From Hellea sp. (GTDB taxonomy: Bacteria > Pseudomonadota > Alphaproteobacteria > Caulobacterales > Maricaulaceae): a stretch of 5,838 bases of DNA. The notes under the pieces were generated by a model, which did not search any database, was not told the DNA's origin, and saw nothing but the letters and a program-made list of their open reading frames with translations. The position numbers and the translations under genes are program-made. Every line of letters begins with the position of its first letter. Position 1 is the stretch's first letter. The DNA lies in NCBI GenBank assembly GCA_020628635.1, contig JAHDEU010000154.1:1-5838 (forward strand), given 5' to 3'. Shown one piece after another: positions 4,869 to 5,838 of the stretch.

Positions 4869-4897
4869 TTGACAGACATAGTCCAATGGCCTATATA
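4869..4897 (+). promoter_or_regulatory. predicted strong promoter for the 131-aa gene
   Basis: TTGACA (4869-4874), 17-bp spacer, TATATA (4892-4897) within TATATATAA. It would give a leader of about 55 nt before the ATG at 4960. It is embedded in dyad B. Confidence 0.65.
4877..4895. promoter_or_regulatory. operator-like dyad B, CATAGTCC-AAT-GGCCTATA
   Basis: Matches dyad A at 15 of 19 positions in the same orientation (shared CATAG, CAATGG and CTAT). It occupies the spacer and -10 of the downstream promoter, the position expected of a repressing operator. Confidence 0.5.
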
Positions 4898-4959
4898 TAA
4901 CTCATCAGCAAGACGCTGGACGGGCCACCCCGCCGGATCAGGGGTACGGAGACACCGAC

Positions 4960-5355
4960 ATGACCAACGCAGCACGCTTCGCCGCCGCCCACGCCGAGAC
5001 CCGCCGCATCGTTGCCGCGCACGGCGTCAGCTACCGCATCCAGTTCGCGATCTGCCTCAAGGCTGCTTATGCGGTCGCCCCGACCGCAATCATCACGACC
5101 GAACCCCAGACCATTGAGGCCCTCGCCGCCGAGATCAACAGCCGCAAGGACGTTGCATCCGCCAACATCTGGAAGGGTCGCCGCATCTACGTCAACCTCT
5201 ACGCCCGGAACACCAGCTTCCGGGGCGACCGCAGCTACCAGCTCTACTACTGCGCGGATCGCGGCTGGATCAGCGAGAGCGGCAAAGGCACCACGTCCAG
5301 CGATTACATCGCCGCCCTGAACAAGTTCGAGGAAGAAGTGGGCATCGAGGGTTGA
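4960..5355 (+). CDS. 131-aa protein of unknown function
   Basis: GGAG (4948-4951) lies 8 bases before the ATG. Residues 5-42 form an amphipathic helical segment (AHAETRRIVAAHGVSYRIQF then AICLKAAYAVA). Its pattern, an aromatic after a Gly-x-Ser turn and then xxLKxAY, recurs in small proteins of alphaproteobacterial plasmids and phages of unknown role (from memory). Residues 50-100 look like a beta-rich section with a conserved-looking RRIYVNLYA strand and RSYQLYYC; the end is helical (SSDYIAALNKFEEE). No signal peptide, membrane segment or catalytic motif is seen. It has its own promoter with two operators, so it is expressed separately from the replicase operon, possibly rightward into the next genes. 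Function not assigned. Confidence 0.85.
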   Translation: MTNAARFAAAHAETRRIVAAHGVSYRIQFAICLKAAYAVAPTAIITTEPQTIEALAAEINSRKDVASANIWKGRRIYVNLYARNTSFRGDRSYQLYYCADRGWISESGKGTTSSDYIAALNKFEEEVGIEG

Positions 5356-5373
5356 TGCGATAAGCACGAAAAA

Positions 5374-5399
5374 GCGGCAGCGCATCGCTGCACTGCCGC
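5374..5399 (-). terminator. hairpin with a T run only on the minus strand
   Basis: GCGGCAG (5374-5380) pairs with CTGCCGC (5393-5399). On the minus strand the stem is followed by TTTTT (complement of 5369-5373), the form of an intrinsic terminator. On the plus strand it is followed by CCTAACG and would be weak. An inner alternative stem is CAGCG/CGCTG (5378-5382, 5386-5390). Confidence 0.5.
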
Positions 5400-5446
5400 C
5401 CTAACGCTCAAGTCTCTTAATGCGCTAATATTACGTTTCAACCCAC

Positions 5447-5467
5447 GAGGGCGCGATGCTCGCCCTC
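5447..5467 (+). terminator. hairpin GAGGGCG-N7-CGCCCTC
   Basis: A seven-base perfect stem (5447-5453, 5461-5467) followed by CTTACC, a poor T run. It sits 16-17 bases before the ribosome-binding site of the 88-aa gene, so it is either a weak terminator of the previous gene or a leader structure. Confidence 0.4.
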
Positions 5468-5493
5468 CTTACCCCAAGCCGATGGAGCAAGAC

Positions 5494-5760
5494 ATGCACA
5501 ACATCACCGACCACTCGATCAAAGTCAACCGCGCGCTCAAGCTGTCCAAGATCGGGGATTGCCCCCAGAGCGCCAGCGCGATGCTCGACGCGCTCCCCGC
5601 CAGCGCGATCTCCGCGCTCACCGGCGCACAGATCGCCGAGATGCTGGACGCGATGTGGGATATGGCGCAGCGGTCCAAGGCCATCGCGGAGCGCGAGGCG
5701 GTCGCGGAAGGGGCAATCTGGGATGCGCGCAAGGGCATATTGCGCGAGATCGCCGCCTGA
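5494..5760 (+). CDS. 88-aa helical protein of unknown function
   Basis: I chose ATG 5494 because GGAG (5484-5487) lies 6 bases upstream; the ATG at 5482 has no ribosome-binding site and would place the GGAG within codons. The protein is almost wholly helical: KVNRALKLSKIG, then SASAMLDALPASAISALTGA, then a long amphipathic helix QIAEMLDAMWDMAQRSKAI that continues to the end. There are no cysteine clusters, membrane segments or known motifs. It could be a small dimerising phage accessory protein. The stop overlaps the next start (TGATG), so it is co-translated with the partial gene after it. Confidence 0.78.
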   Translation: MHNITDHSIKVNRALKLSKIGDCPQSASAMLDALPASAISALTGAQIAEMLDAMWDMAQRSKAIAEREAVAEGAIWDARKGILREIAA

Positions 5761-5838
5761 TGCCCCGCAACAACTACCGTGGCCGCATCGAGATAGTCGA
5801 GCGCCCCAAGATATGGGTGGACCCGCCCCTGCCCTCCG
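5760..5838 (+). CDS. 5' end of a coupled gene of unknown function (partial)
   Basis: The ATG overlaps the preceding TGA (TGATG) and reads MPRNNYRGRIEIVERPKIW, then VDPPLPS, to the window edge without a stop. The tight overlap supports it. The basic N-terminus and the EIVERPKIWVDPP strand are not enough to name a family. Confidence 0.6.
   Translation, partial: MPRNNYRGRIEIVERPKIWVDPPLPS

Noticed and set aside
4622..4900. A 92-codon plus-strand frame from TTG 4622
   Set aside because: It runs through the right arm of the inverted repeat, both operator-like dyads and the promoter, has no ribosome-binding site and shows no domain features.

Overview
The window is GC-rich and shows the codon use of an alphaproteobacterium. 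It reads as the immunity and early replication region of a temperate phage or prophage, or a related integrated element. No integrase, attachment site, structural phage gene or host gene is visible, so the family and host are inferred from gene layout and protein motifs. No database search was possible.

Left part (1-715): a possible partial leftward gene at the extreme edge, then a leftward helix-turn-helix repressor (168-629). The repressor faces a rightward Cro-like gene (715-1083). The 85 bp between them holds three copies of a TGTG-N5-CACA dyad and two back-to-back promoter-like sequences. Each promoter places its predicted transcription start on, or within a base of, the first base of a start codon. 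This is the layout of a lysogeny/lysis switch with leaderless transcripts.

Middle (715-4491): one rightward operon whose genes nearly all overlap by stop/start (ATGA or GTGA). In order it carries the Cro-like protein, a double zinc-ribbon protein with a 17-residue internal repeat, a 49-aa helix-turn-helix-like protein, a 64-aa low-complexity frame containing two GC hairpins, a 56-aa peptide with a signal sequence, a 25-aa leader-like frame, and a 110-aa unrecognised protein. It ends with a 713-aa primase-polymerase/PriCT/SF3-type helicase, a replication protein comparable in layout to the alpha protein of satellite phage P4.

Right part (4492-5838): directly after the replicase is a non-coding region with eleven copies of TGGGCCAG/CTGGCCCA, arranged as a roughly 100-bp imperfect inverted repeat around an AT-richer centre. 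It is the best candidate for the replication origin. A strong promoter with two 19-bp operator-like dyads follows and drives a 131-aa unknown protein. After two hairpins come an 88-aa unknown protein and the start of another gene that runs out of the window.

Working model: the repressor holds the early promoter closed through the three dyads. On induction, the Cro-like protein and small accessory proteins are made, then the primase-helicase, which would act on the downstream repeat cluster.
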